A DNA stretch of 64,000 nucleotides from Chitinophaga sp. H8 (GCF_040567655.1 NZ_JBEXAC010000002.1:1798001-1862000), one strand, 5' to 3'. Shown: positions 18,111 through 26,484, counted from the stretch's first letter. Notes: generated by a model from the letters alone, not told the origin. Made by a program: numbers and translations.

Positions 18111-19013
18111 ATGTTAACTAAACTGTCTTATAGCCTGCTCGTACTTGCTCTCTTCTTTATCCATATTAAAGCAGATGGGCAAACGGCAAAACCATTATTG
18201 CGCTTTGGTGTCATGGCAGATATGCAATACGCTGATCAGCCAGATCATGGTACCCGTTATTACCGGACTTCCCTGGTTAAAATGGATAGTTGTATTGCAA
18301 ATTTAAACCAGGAATCCCTGGCATTTAATATGGTATTTGGAGATCTGGTAGACAAAGGGCCTAAAGATCTCCCACCTGTGATGGACCGGCTTAAACAATT
18401 GAAAGCAGGGTTTTATAATCTGCTGGGCAATCATGACTATGTAGCTGTTAAAGAACGGGACGTGCTATATAAGCAGTTTGAAATGCCGGCATCCTATTAT
18501 ACTTTTGAAAAGGCGAACTGGATGTTTATCATTTTAAATACCAATGAACTCTCCGAATATGGTATAAATGAAGGTGCACCTTTGCTGGAAGAATGGAAGG
18601 AATTGACCGGTAATTTAAAAAAGGAAGGTAGAAAGAATGTGCAACCCTGGAATGGAGGCATTAGCAAACGGCAGTTGGCCTGGTTGGAAAACAACCTGAA
18701 AAAGGCCAAAAAGAAAAGGAAGAACGTGCTGGTGTTTACCCATCATCCGCTTTTCCCGGAGAATGGATATGAAACATTGAACAACAGAGCCATCCTGGCG
18801 GTGCTGGAAAAGTATACGCAAGTAAAAGGGATCTTATCAGGTCATCATCATGAAGGTGGTTTTGCCTATTACAATAACCTGCCGGCCATTACGCTGGAAG
18901 GCATGATAGAAACACCTGATCAGAATGCCTATGGCGTGGTAGAATTATATCCTGATAAAATGGTATTAACAGGCTGGGGTAGAATGACATCCAGAACGTT
19001 GCCACTGAAATAG
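18111..19013 (+). CDS. Exported calcineurin-like metallophosphoesterase
   Basis: A 300-residue protein with a signal peptide (MLTKLSYSLLVLALFFIH..., cleavage near ADGQ). All metallophosphoesterase motifs are present in order: MADMQYAD (Asp, with Gln in place of the usual His, about residues 34-36), FGDLVDKG, LLGNHDYV, VFTHHPLFP and LSGHHHEGG. The DxQ variant is seen in the Mn-dependent ADP-ribose/CDP-alcohol diphosphatase group, so a periplasmic nucleotide or diphosphate ester is a reasonable substrate guess. It is a single gene, convergent with the MocR gene only 12 nt away. Confidence 0.88.
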   Translation: MLTKLSYSLLVLALFFIHIKADGQTAKPLLRFGVMADMQYADQPDHGTRYYRTSLVKMDSCIANLNQESLAFNMVFGDLVDKGPKDLPPVMDRLKQLKAGFYNLLGNHDYVAVKERDVLYKQFEMPASYYTFEKANWMFIILNTNELSEYGINEGAPLLEEWKELTGNLKKEGRKNVQPWNGGISKRQLAWLENNLKKAKKKRKNVLVFTHHPLFPENGYETLNNRAILAVLEKYTQVKGILSGHHHEGGFAYYNNLPAITLEGMIETPDQNAYGVVELYPDKMVLTGWGRMTSRTLPLK

Positions 19014-19025
19014 ATAACAGCTGTT

Positions 19026-20438
19026 TTAAAGTAGCTTCCCTAGTTTTTTTAATCCGGTTTCCATACTCTCCTCACTAAGAGAAGCATAGCCCAGCCTTAG
19101 ACCATTAATAGCGGTGCCGTAGCTAAAACTGCCGGGGGAGATGATCTGGACACCTGCCCTTGTCAGCGCTGCCATTAATTTGTCCAGGTCTGTTGGCTTG
19201 TTGGGGGTAATCCAATAAGCTAATCCACCTTCTGGTTTAGTGTAGGAAATCTTATTCCCAACATATTTGGACAACATCTCATCAAACACATCTCTTTTGG
19301 CTTTATAAGTAGCATGTGCTCTTTTCAGATGTCTTTTTATTTCACCCTGCTGTATCAGTTCAAACACGGCCCTTTCCATAATATTATCACCCTGCACATC
19401 CACGATCTTTCTCAGCTGCCCGATTTTGGCAATAAAATCAGGGCTGGCTACCAGATAGCCGGTTCTTAAAGCAGGTGCTACTATCTTACTCATCGTACCA
19501 ATGTATATGTAGCTTCCGGATTTTGCATAACTGCTCACGGGCATGATAGGGCGTTGCCCAAAATGAAATTCATTATCATAATCATCTTCAATGATAGTAA
19601 AACCATATTGATTGGATAGTGCAACTAATTCAAGCCTTCTTTGCAAACTCAAAGTAACGGTAGTCGGAAATTGATGATGGGGAGTGATATATACCGCACG
19701 GATGTTAGCCTGTTTTTTAAGTTGCTTCTCTAAGGTAGCAATGATCAGGCCGTCGCTATCTATCGGCAACGGCAGCAAGCTGGCGCCTGCGCTCTCAAAG
19801 GCCAGGGAAGCGGGTTTGTAACCAGGGTTTTCTACCACTACCACGTCACCTTTTTTGAAAAGACATTGAGAGGCCAGGTACATCGCCATCTGACTACCTC
19901 TGGTAATGCATACTTCATCTTCAAACACCTGCATACCTCTTTTGAAATTGAGCATCTTTACAATGGCCTGCCTGAATTTTATATCTCCTAATTCACAGCT
20001 GTATCCCATCATCAACCAACGCCCCTGCTGACTGAATAACTGCCGGTAAGCCCTCGCTAATTCTTTCATAGGGGCCAGCTTGATATCCGGTAATCCGTCG
20101 TCAAAAACAATGATGGGCGATTGAGGAGATTTGATCGCAGGAGATCGTTGTTTGGAAGCAGTGACTTTCTTGAAAGAAGGTAAACTATCGGCTACAAAAG
20201 TGCCTCTTCTTTCTTTCGATACCAGCCAGCCTTCTGCCAATAATACATTTAATGCTTCTACTACCGTATTCCTGTTTAGCTGTAGTTGTTCTGCCAGTAA
20301 TCTGCTGCCAGGTAAAGCTTCTCCACTGGGTAATTGACCGTTTTTGATAGCTGCAATAATCGCATCAGCAAGCTGCATGTAAATTGCCACATCACTGTTA
20401 TGGTCTATTTCAATATTAAACTCCCACGGTCTTAACAT
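19026..20438 (-). CDS. MocR-type regulator (GntR wHTH fused to PLP aminotransferase fold)
   Basis: A 470-residue regulator from the ATG at 20438 (an in-frame GTG lies 6 nt earlier). Residues about 12-76 are a GntR winged helix (MQLADAIIAAIKNGQLPSG, LPGSRLLAEQLQLNRNTVV, LVSKERRGTFVAD). Residues about 110-470 are an aminotransferase class I fold with IIEDDYDNEFHF and the PLP-binding Lys in IGTMSKIVAPALRTGY. Such proteins sense PLP or an amino compound bound to it rather than catalyse transamination. It diverges from the cupin/aldolase/thioredoxin operon and shares a symmetric control region with it (20499-20576). Confidence 0.93.
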   Translation of the reverse strand: MLRPWEFNIEIDHNSDVAIYMQLADAIIAAIKNGQLPSGEALPGSRLLAEQLQLNRNTVVEALNVLLAEGWLVSKERRGTFVADSLPSFKKVTASKQRSPAIKSPQSPIIVFDDGLPDIKLAPMKELARAYRQLFSQQGRWLMMGYSCELGDIKFRQAIVKMLNFKRGMQVFEDEVCITRGSQMAMYLASQCLFKKGDVVVVENPGYKPASLAFESAGASLLPLPIDSDGLIIATLEKQLKKQANIRAVYITPHHQFPTTVTLSLQRRLELVALSNQYGFTIIEDDYDNEFHFGQRPIMPVSSYAKSGSYIYIGTMSKIVAPALRTGYLVASPDFIAKIGQLRKIVDVQGDNIMERAVFELIQQGEIKRHLKRAHATYKAKRDVFDEMLSKYVGNKISYTKPEGGLAYWITPNKPTDLDKLMAALTRAGVQIISPGSFSYGTAINGLRLGYASLSEESMETGLKKLGKLL

Positions 20439-20498
20439 ACGCACTGTTGGTTAGGTGTTACAAAATACCGGCTACTGTTAATCTTATGTAGCGAGCAT

Positions 20499-20506
20499 CA
20501 AAAGTA
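20499..20506 (-). promoter_or_regulatory. -7 element of the MocR gene
   Basis: On the minus strand this reads TACTTTTG, a full TAnnTTTG match, about 60 nt upstream of the ATG at 20438. A weaker ATTGG-like -33 lies 17 nt upstream in the minus sense. It is the mirror image of the + strand element at 20569-20576. Confidence 0.5.
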
Positions 20507-20514
20507 CATATTTT

Positions 20515-20560
20515 CTGGACTACCAATATATTAATATTCTGTACCAGATAGCCAGTCCAG
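20515..20560. promoter_or_regulatory. Putative MocR operators (inverted CTGGACT/AGTCCAG)
   Basis: CTGGACT at 20515-20521 and its exact inverse AGTCCAG at 20554-20560 lie symmetrically between the two divergent -7 elements; a related GTACCAG is at 20541-20547. Half-sites of the CTGGxC type are familiar from PdxR/MocR-family regulators. Positioned in both -33 regions, they could control both genes. Binding by the neighbouring regulator is inferred. Confidence 0.5.
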
Positions 20561-20568
20561 TAATCAAC

Positions 20569-20576
20569 TACTTTTG
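20569..20576 (+). promoter_or_regulatory. -7 element of the cupin/aldolase operon
   Basis: TACTTTTG, a full match to the Bacteroidota -7 consensus. It ends one base before an in-frame ATG at 20578, so transcription would start downstream of that codon; this favours the later ATG at 20617 as the true start of the cupin gene. Confidence 0.55.
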
Positions 20577-20616
20577 TATGGCAATAATGCAGCAGCACTT
20601 TAAAAATGTATGTTTT

Positions 20617-21078
20617 ATGGAAGTACAAGAGAAAAAGTTTTCATCAAAAGATTTTCACCAAACCTTTGCCCGCCCTGTTTTTGTAATGCCTGCTAAGCTC
20701 ATCCACAAGAATGTAGAAAATGCGGGCGAACACAATCAGTTTTCTACAGAAAGAAAACATCCGGTATTCTTTGTAGACCTGCCAACTAAAAATGTGAGCA
20801 TGACTATTGGCGGACTGTTACCAGGCCAGCTTACTAACCGGCATCGTCATACTTACGAAACAGTACTGTATGTAATTGAAGGAAAGGGCTACACGGAAAT
20901 TGAAGACGAGCGCGTGGAATGGGCAGCTGGAGATGCGGTATACATTCCATCATGGGCATGGCATCGTCACCAGAACCTGAGTGAATTACAACCTGCTAAA
21001 TACATCGCCTGCGAAAATGCGCCACAGTTACAGAATCTGGGTGTAGCACTCCGGGAAGAAGAAGGCCGGGATCTTTAA
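20617..21078 (+). CDS. Cupin-domain protein
   Basis: A 153-residue single-cupin protein. Motif 1 is visible as GQLTNRHRHTYETVLYVIEGKG (His, His and Glu ligands) and motif 2 as GDAVYIPSWAWHRHQN with the second-strand His. No signal peptide. I chose the ATG at 20617 because the promoter -7 element sits at 20569-20576; the frame itself opens at 20578. It leads a three-gene operon with a DapA-family aldolase and a small thioredoxin-like protein. Cupins of this kind may be metal-dependent dioxygenases, isomerases or binding proteins; the role here is unknown. Confidence 0.85.
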   Translation: MEVQEKKFSSKDFHQTFARPVFVMPAKLIHKNVENAGEHNQFSTERKHPVFFVDLPTKNVSMTIGGLLPGQLTNRHRHTYETVLYVIEGKGYTEIEDERVEWAAGDAVYIPSWAWHRHQNLSELQPAKYIACENAPQLQNLGVALREEEGRDL

Positions 21079-21110
21079 TTTATTCAGCGCATTTAAAACA
21101 GATTTAACAG

Positions 21111-22004
21111 ATGAAACATAAATTGTTTAAAGGTGTGATTGCTTATCCCATCACGCCATTTGATAAAGGAGACCGGGTGGATATTCCTTTATTCAGGAAG
21201 TTGGTAGAACGGATGATCGTTGCCAGGGTTCATGCCATTGCGCCATTAGGCAGTACCGGGGTACTTCCTTATCTCACAGATGCCGAAAAGGAGGAAATAA
21301 CAGAAACAACCATCCGGCAGGTAAATGGACGGATACCTACGCTGGTAGGCGTGTCCAACTTAACCACGGAAAGAACGGTCTATCATGCCCGGTTTGCTGA
21401 AAAGGCAGGTGCCACTGCGGTAATGATCATTCCTATGAGCTATTGGAAGCTCACCGATGATGAGATCGTAAAACATTATGATACGGTGGCTTCAAAAATA
21501 GCGATTCCCATCATGGTGTATAATAATCCTGCCACTGCCGGAGTGGATATGTCACCGGCGTTGTTAAAGCGCTTGCTGCAAATTGCTAATGTCACCATGA
21601 TAAAGGAAAGCACCGGCGATATTCAACGGATGCATTATCTGCGCAGGGAATTGGGGGAGGAAGTGGCTTTTTACAATGGATCAAATCCATTGGCGCTGGC
21701 AGCCTTTTCTGCGGGGGCTTCCGGTTGGTGTACAGCAGCACCTAATCTGATCCCCGAACTGAATATTGCATTGTATGAAGCCGTGCAAAATAATAACCTG
21801 GAAGAAGCCCGGAAATTGTTTTACCAGCAGGTAGATCTGCTGAAATTCATTGTTGATAAAGGGTTACCGAGGGCAATTAAAGCTGGCCTTAATATTTTAG
21901 GCGAAGAAGGAGGACAGTTAAGAGGGCCGTTAAAACCACTTACCAGGACAGAAGTCAGTGAACTGGAGGATATACTCAATGGCGTGAAAGCCTGTGTAGC
22001 ATAG
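21111..22004 (+). CDS. DapA-family (dihydrodipicolinate synthase/N-acetylneuraminate lyase-like) aldolase
   Basis: A 297-residue class I aldolase. The Schiff-base Lys lies in TMIKEST (about residue 164), the catalytic Tyr in MVYNNPATAG, and the substrate-binding GSTGV loop near residue 46. It matches the family length. The gene sits between the cupin and a thioredoxin-like protein under probable MocR control rather than beside lysine genes, so it is more likely a catabolic lyase or synthase for a 2-keto acid than the housekeeping DapA. Which keto acid cannot be told. Confidence 0.9.
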   Translation: MKHKLFKGVIAYPITPFDKGDRVDIPLFRKLVERMIVARVHAIAPLGSTGVLPYLTDAEKEEITETTIRQVNGRIPTLVGVSNLTTERTVYHARFAEKAGATAVMIIPMSYWKLTDDEIVKHYDTVASKIAIPIMVYNNPATAGVDMSPALLKRLLQIANVTMIKESTGDIQRMHYLRRELGEEVAFYNGSNPLALAAFSAGASGWCTAAPNLIPELNIALYEAVQNNNLEEARKLFYQQVDLLKFIVDKGLPRAIKAGLNILGEEGGQLRGPLKPLTRTEVSELEDILNGVKACVA

Positions 22005-22046
22005 AAGATCTTGCTGATAATTATAAACAATTTAAAAAGAAGCAAC

Positions 22047-22280
22047 ATGAACAAATCCATTTTTTATCACGCGGGTTGTCCTGTATGTGTTAGCGCGGAG
22101 CAGGATATTGTAAAACTGATCGGCGCAGCTAATGTGGAAGTAGTGAATATTGGTCAGGACCGTGGCCGTATTGCAGAAGCCGAAAATGCAGGTGTAAAAT
22201 CGGTGCCTGCACTGGTTACACCTGATGGAAATGTACTGCACATCAATTTCGGTGCAGCAATGGCAGATGTAAAAGGATAG
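22047..22280 (+). CDS. Small thioredoxin-like protein with CPVC motif
   Basis: A 77-residue protein made of little more than a thioredoxin fold: FYHAGCPVCVSAEQ (redox CxxC at about residues 11-14), VEVVNIGQDRG and the cis-Pro loop GVKSVPALVTPDG. I chose the ATG at 22047 (MNKSIFYHAG) over an upstream in-frame ATG at 22011 that would add an unlike tail. It is cytoplasmic and the third gene of the MocR-linked operon, 42 nt after the aldolase. A redox or glutaredoxin-like role for a partner protein is plausible; the partner is unknown. Confidence 0.8.
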   Translation: MNKSIFYHAGCPVCVSAEQDIVKLIGAANVEVVNIGQDRGRIAEAENAGVKSVPALVTPDGNVLHINFGAAMADVKG

Positions 22281-22290
22281 TGCAGAGAAT

Positions 22291-22328
22291 AACTAACAGC
22301 TGGCGAAGGATGGTGCTGGCTGTTAGTT
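22291..22328 (+). terminator. Hairpin after the mini-thioredoxin gene
   Basis: A perfect 10-bp stem AACTAACAGC (22291-22300) / GCTGTTAGTT (22319-22328) with an 18-nt loop. There is only a short T-run, so termination is probable by position rather than by sequence alone. Confidence 0.4.
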
Positions 22329-22335
22329 TGCCATT

Positions 22336-22370
22336 AAAAAAGCCCTGACATCAATGAAGATATCAAGGCT
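22336..22370 (-). terminator. Terminator of tRNA-Ser
   Basis: An imperfect stem (22341-22352 with 22359-22370, 10 of 12 pairs), followed in the minus sense by a run of six T. It lies about 10 nt beyond the tRNA 3' end. Confidence 0.6.
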
Positions 22371-22380
22371 TTAAAGCTTG

Positions 22381-22469
22381 CGGTGAGGGAGGGATTCGAA
22401 CCCTCGGTACAGTTTGACCCGTACGACGGTTTAGCAAACCGTTCCTTTCGGCCACTCAGGCACCTCACC
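22381..22469 (-). tRNA. tRNA-Ser (GCT anticodon)
   Basis: An 89-nt tRNA on the minus strand. The acceptor stem is GGTGAGG/CCTCACC with discriminator G; the T arm contains GGTTCGAATCC; the anticodon loop reads TTTGCTAAA, giving GCT, which decodes AGC/AGU serine. A long variable arm, as expected for serine tRNAs, lies between the anticodon and T arms. The 3' CCA is not encoded. Confidence 0.95.
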
Positions 22470-22628
22470 TTTCCCCCTTTAGGGGCTGCAAAAATAATGA
22501 AAATTTAGAATTCTCCAAAAGCAACCGCATGAAATTATAAAATACTTTTGGAAAATACGCGCTTACAGGAGCATCTTGCACGGCCAGTGGGGCTTTTAGG
22601 GGAATAAGGCGGAGGAAAGGCGGATATG

Positions 22629-22659
22629 AAAAATGCCGGACATGATGCCCGGCATTTTT
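22629..22659. terminator. Terminator downstream of dnaA
   Basis: An 11-bp perfect stem AAAAATGCCGG (22629-22639) / CCGGCATTTTT (22649-22659) with a 9-nt loop; T-runs exist in both directions. It lies 25 nt past the dnaA stop. Confidence 0.8.
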
Positions 22660-22683
22660 AAATAAGGTAGATAGGGGTAGCAT

Positions 22684-24117
22684 TTACATGGCAGCTAATT
22701 GCACTTTCTGTTGCAATTCTATTACGCTGTCCCGGAAAGTATTATCGGTATCCATCAGGTCTTTAACGGTTTGGCAGGAATGTATCACTGTAGTGTGATC
22801 CCGGCCACCAAAATGTTCGCCAATGGTCTTTAAAGAATTTTTAGTGAATGATTTGGCCAGGTACATGGTAATCTGCCGGGCCTGCACAATTTCACGCTTG
22901 CGTGTTTTTTGCAGCAATTTGTCATATGGTACATCAAAATATTCACATACCATTTTCTGAATGCTCTCAATCGTAATCTCCTTGGAAGAGGTTTTAACAA
23001 AAGACTTCAGCACACGTTTGGCCAGTTCCAGATCTATCTCTTTACGATTCAGAGAGGATTGTGCCAGCAAAGATATCAGGGCGCCTTCCAGCTCTCTTAC
23101 GTTGCTCTGGATATTATAAGCTACGTATTTCACTACTTCCTTCGGCATCTCCAGACCATCATTCCGCATTTTCATCTCCAAGATCTCCATGCGGGTTTCA
23201 AAGTCCGGAATCTGAATATCCGCACTCAGGCCCCAGCGAAAACGGCTCAGCAACCTTTCCTGCAAGCCATCCAGATCTTTGGGTGGTTTGTCAGAAGTCA
23301 GGATCAACTGCTTGCCGGACTGATGAAGATGATTGAAAATAGCAAAGAAAGCATCCTGCGTTTTTTCTGCCCTGGCAAAAAACTGTATGTCATCTACAAT
23401 CAGTACATCAATGAGCTGATAAAAATGAATGAAGTCATTGATGATACTGTTCTTGGAGTGATCAATAAACTGGTTAATGAATTTCTCCGCACTTACATAC
23501 AAGACAGCTTTGTTGGGATGAGAGCGCTTTACTTCATTACCAATGGCCTGTGCCAGGTGGGTTTTACCAAGCCCTACACCACCATATACTACCAATGGGT
23601 TGAAAGAAGTGCCCCCAGGCTTCTCAGATACAGTTTTACCTGCTCTGCGTGCTACCCGGTTACAGTCACCTTCAATATACGAATCGAAAGTATAGTTTGG
23701 ATTCAGCTGTGAATCAATCTGTACCCTTTTAATGCCCGGTATAACAAACGGGTTCTTTACCGGATTCTGAATAGTGAGCGGAAAATTCACTTCACTATCT
23801 TTCTGAGGCTTGGTGAACTGCGTGGGCATGTTTACCGTTTTGGGATGCTGGTGAGGTGTACCATTCTCTACTACAATGCGATATTCCAAACGGGCTTCCT
23901 TTCCTAACTCTCTTTTAATTGTTTTACCGAGTAACCCTACATAGTGCTCTTCTAAATACTCGTAAAAGAATTGACTGGGAACCTGAATGGTTAAAACATT
24001 GTTTTCAAGTTTAATGGGTTTAATGGGTTCAAACCAAGTCTTAAATGGCTGCCATTCCACAATATCCCTAATTATATTAAGACACCTTTCCCAAACTTGT
24101 TCGCAAGTTTTATTCAT
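22684..24117 (-). CDS. dnaA: Chromosomal replication initiator protein DnaA
   Basis: A 477-residue AAA+ initiator. Domain I is at the N-terminus (VWERCLNIIRDIVEWQPFKTWF), then a linker. Domain III carries Walker A GGVGLGKTHLAQ (about residues 180-191), Walker B VLIVDDIQFF and the arginine-finger region LLSRFRWGL. Domain IV ends with the DnaA signature GGRDHTTVIHSCQTV (about residues 438-452). It binds DnaA boxes and opens the origin. The neighbours are tRNA-Ser downstream and, divergently, a DUF3127 gene. The upstream region lacks recognisable DnaA boxes. Confidence 0.98.
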   Translation of the reverse strand: MNKTCEQVWERCLNIIRDIVEWQPFKTWFEPIKPIKLENNVLTIQVPSQFFYEYLEEHYVGLLGKTIKRELGKEARLEYRIVVENGTPHQHPKTVNMPTQFTKPQKDSEVNFPLTIQNPVKNPFVIPGIKRVQIDSQLNPNYTFDSYIEGDCNRVARRAGKTVSEKPGGTSFNPLVVYGGVGLGKTHLAQAIGNEVKRSHPNKAVLYVSAEKFINQFIDHSKNSIINDFIHFYQLIDVLIVDDIQFFARAEKTQDAFFAIFNHLHQSGKQLILTSDKPPKDLDGLQERLLSRFRWGLSADIQIPDFETRMEILEMKMRNDGLEMPKEVVKYVAYNIQSNVRELEGALISLLAQSSLNRKEIDLELAKRVLKSFVKTSSKEITIESIQKMVCEYFDVPYDKLLQKTRKREIVQARQITMYLAKSFTKNSLKTIGEHFGGRDHTTVIHSCQTVKDLMDTDNTFRDSVIELQQKVQLAAM

Positions 24118-24654
24118 TGAGCTAAAAAAAATTATTTTGTTTCTTAATTAAGGATGTTCTCGAATTCGAAATCTTCCAACGTAGGGTGTTGAAAAATATT
24201 CAGACAGGATGACGAATATCTGTAGAAAATGTTGAAAAAAAAAATTTATCTACCCTTGTTTATATTCTTTCAATTACAGATTGAAATAACCTGTTTTCAT
24301 CCTTTCATTGTCCTCCCGCAGTGCTTGTTGTACTGCGTTTTTACTTCACTATCCTCGTTTTCAACTTCATTGATATACAACTACTTTCATTAGTCATTAT
24401 CGGTTTTATCATAAATATCAAGATATAAGTGATAAAATAACATTGTACAATGTCTACACTACGTTGTTGCTTGCCTCAGCAACGCAGAGATATTAACATT
24501 TTTCTGCAAGAGCGTGCAAAACTATGTTAGTATCTGCATTAAAAAAAATGTGTTTTCTATTAGCAAATTACAGTCAGATTTTATATAACAGCAACTGCCA
24601 GCAGCTGAACAGGTTGCACAGAAAATTAATTATTTCCCACTGCTTTGAAAATCC
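24118..24654. other. AT-rich intergenic region between divergent dnaA and DUF3127 genes
   Basis: About 540 nt without a gene. It is rich in A/T runs but I find no exact TTATCCACA-type DnaA box on either strand, only 7-of-9 matches such as TTATCTACC and TGTAGAAAA. A CAAAACTA at 24517-24524 reads as a minus-strand TAnnTTTG (TAGTTTTG) and could be a distal dnaA promoter -7 element, though it has no good -33 partner. Confidence 0.4.
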
Positions 24655-24662
24655 TATCTTTG
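24655..24662 (+). promoter_or_regulatory. -7 promoter element of the DUF3127 gene
   Basis: TATCTTTG matches TAnnTTTG; a TTTC at 24633-24636, 18 nt upstream, is a 3-of-4 -33 match. The ATG at 24690 would have a leader of about 20 nt. Confidence 0.5.
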
Positions 24663-24689
24663 GCCATCTGAAATGCAAAATTTTATACT

Positions 24690-25076
24690 ATGAGTTTTGA
24701 AATTACCGGAAAGCTGGTTGTAAAGTATAACACCGTACAGCGCAGCGAAACATTTAAGACAAGAGAGTTCGTTATTGAGAAGTCAGATGATATTAATGGA
24801 CGTGTAATAAATAACTACATTAAGTTCCAGTCTGTTCAAGACAGAACCGCTATTGTAGATAAGTTCAACGAAGGCGAGAATGTTAAAGTTTATTTCAATA
24901 TCAAAGGCACCCGTTGGGAAAAAGATGGTAAAGTGAATTATATCACTAATCTGGATGCCTGGCGTATGGAGTCTGTAATGCCTGGTGGCGCTGCTCCCGG
25001 CACAGACCGCATGCCTGACTACAATACTTCCCAGGCGCCTGCTTCGCAGGACGGAGGCGATGATCTGCCTTTCTAA
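24690..25076 (+). CDS. DUF3127 OB-fold protein with SSB-like acidic tip
   Basis: A 128-residue protein of the DUF3127 family: FEITGKLVVKYNTVQRSETFKTREFVIEK-like strands, then YIKFQSVQD, VKVYFNIKG and WRMES form a small beta-barrel of the kind found in OB folds. After a flexible Pro/Gly/Ser/Gln tail it ends in GGDDLPF. That tip matches the acidic C-terminus by which single-stranded DNA-binding proteins recruit partner proteins. A role in DNA replication or repair, perhaps as an accessory SSB, is inferred from the tip and from the position beside dnaA; the family itself is uncharacterised. Confidence 0.88.
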   Translation: MSFEITGKLVVKYNTVQRSETFKTREFVIEKSDDINGRVINNYIKFQSVQDRTAIVDKFNEGENVKVYFNIKGTRWEKDGKVNYITNLDAWRMESVMPGGAAPGTDRMPDYNTSQAPASQDGGDDLPF

Positions 25077-25104
25077 TCAATAACAGGTCACACAAAAAAA
25101 TTGT

Positions 25105-25133
25105 GCGGGTACTTGCATTATGCAGGTACCCGC
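25105..25133 (+). terminator. Terminator after the DUF3127 gene
   Basis: Stem GCGGGTACTTGCA (25105-25117) / TGCAGGTACCCGC (25121-25133), 12 of 13 pairs with a 3-nt loop, followed by TTTACTTTTA. An in-frame ATG of the next gene's open frame lies inside this stem, which argues against it being that gene's start. Confidence 0.75.
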
Positions 25134-25188
25134 TTTACTTTTATGTGAGATAGCCCTTCATTACTATCTGATAGCAAACATATTCCAC

Positions 25189-26484
25189 ATGATGAAAATG
25201 AAAATCACCACACTGCTGGCCCTGCTCTTATGCAGCAGCCTCCTGGCTTTTTCCCAGCCTGCTGAAAAACGGGTAAAAGTAATCGTTGCTCCTGATCACG
25301 CCGACTGGACCTACCGCACAGGCGAGAAAGTGAAATTTACCATCCAGGTGCTGAAAGACGGCAATCCCGTGAAAAACGTAAACGTCCGCTATGAAATAGC
25401 ACCAGAAAAAATGGAGCCACTGCTGAAAGCCTCCGCTGTATTTGAAAATGGAAGCAAGACATTACCTGAAAAATCTATGCAACAAGCAGGCTTTTTGCGT
25501 TGCATTGCAACCGCTACGGTAGATGGTAAAGATTACCGTGGCCTGGCTACTGCTGCTTTTAATCCGCTGGACATCCAGCCGGTAGCTACCGTGCCAGACG
25601 ACTTTGATACTTTCTGGAACAACGCTAAAGCAGAGAACGCTAAAATTCCAATGGATGTGAGAATGACACTTTTACCGGAACGCTGTACAGAAAATGTAAA
25701 TGTGTATCAGGTAAGTATACAGAACTACCGTTACGGTGCCCGTGTATATGGTATCTTATGTGTACCTAAAAAAGAAGGAAAATATCCGGCAATACTAAAA
25801 GTACCTGGTGCGGGTGTCTATCCTTTTTATGGCGAGGTGGGACTGGCGGCACAAGGCTATATCACCCTGGAAATAGGGATTCACGGCATTCCGGTAAACA
25901 TGGACCCCGGTGTATACAAGGATCTCATGAATGGTGCACTCAACGGCTACTGGAACGCTAACCTCGATGATAAAGACAACTATTACTATAAAAGAGTATA
26001 TCTGGGTTGTGTGCGTGCTATTGATTATATCTTCAGCCTCCCGCAATTTGATGGCAGCAACCTGGCAGTAATGGGTGGCAGCCAGGGTGGCGCACTCTCT
26101 ATTGTTACTACAGCGCTCGACAACAGGGTGAAGTGGCTGGTAGCATTCTATCCTGCTTTATGCGATGTGACCGGATATCTCCATGGCCGCGCTGGCGGAT
26201 GGCCCCACATGTTTGCTAAAGAAAACTTAAACTTCAATAATAAAAAGGATAAGATCAATACTGCGCAATATTACGATGTGGTAAACTTTGCCCGTCGCGT
26301 AAAAGTGCCTGGCTTCTACTCCTGGGGCTTTAATGATGAAACCTGCCCGCCCACTTCTATGTATGCGGCTTACAATGTGATCAACGCACCTAAAACATTA
26401 TTCCTGGCGCAGGAAACCGGCCACTGGACCTATGGCGAACAATGGGAACAGCAACAAGCCTGGTTGAAGGAAAAAATGAAATAA
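25189..26484 (+). CDS. Exported acetylxylan esterase-like (AXE1 family) alpha/beta hydrolase
   Basis: A 431-residue secreted esterase. Signal peptide MKMKITTLLALLLCSSLLAFSQ, from the ATG cluster at 25189-25198. Residues about 25-125 form an Ig-like domain (YRTGEKVKFTIQVLKDG). The catalytic AXE1 domain follows: oxyanion region LKVPGAGVYPF, nucleophile Ser in MGGSQGGALS (about residue 302), Asp in WGFNDETCPP and His in ETGHWTYG. The family deacetylates xylan, acetylated oligosaccharides or cephalosporins. It is a single gene between terminators, so the physiological substrate cannot be read from neighbours. Confidence 0.9.
   Translation: MMKMKITTLLALLLCSSLLAFSQPAEKRVKVIVAPDHADWTYRTGEKVKFTIQVLKDGNPVKNVNVRYEIAPEKMEPLLKASAVFENGSKTLPEKSMQQAGFLRCIATATVDGKDYRGLATAAFNPLDIQPVATVPDDFDTFWNNAKAENAKIPMDVRMTLLPERCTENVNVYQVSIQNYRYGARVYGILCVPKKEGKYPAILKVPGAGVYPFYGEVGLAAQGYITLEIGIHGIPVNMDPGVYKDLMNGALNGYWNANLDDKDNYYYKRVYLGCVRAIDYIFSLPQFDGSNLAVMGGSQGGALSIVTTALDNRVKWLVAFYPALCDVTGYLHGRAGGWPHMFAKENLNFNNKKDKINTAQYYDVVNFARRVKVPGFYSWGFNDETCPPTSMYAAYNVINAPKTLFLAQETGHWTYGEQWEQQQAWLKEKMK

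Noticed and set aside
22909..23712. 267-residue + strand ORF opposite dnaA
   Set aside because: Shadow of dnaA, which has all DnaA motifs in the minus frame.
24118..24689. oriC upstream of dnaA
   Set aside because: AT-rich, but no exact DnaA box on either strand and no clear cluster of near matches. The origin cannot be claimed from this sequence.
25120..25188. ATG at 25120 as start of the esterase
   Set aside because: It sits within a terminator stem; the ATG at 25189 begins the signal peptide.
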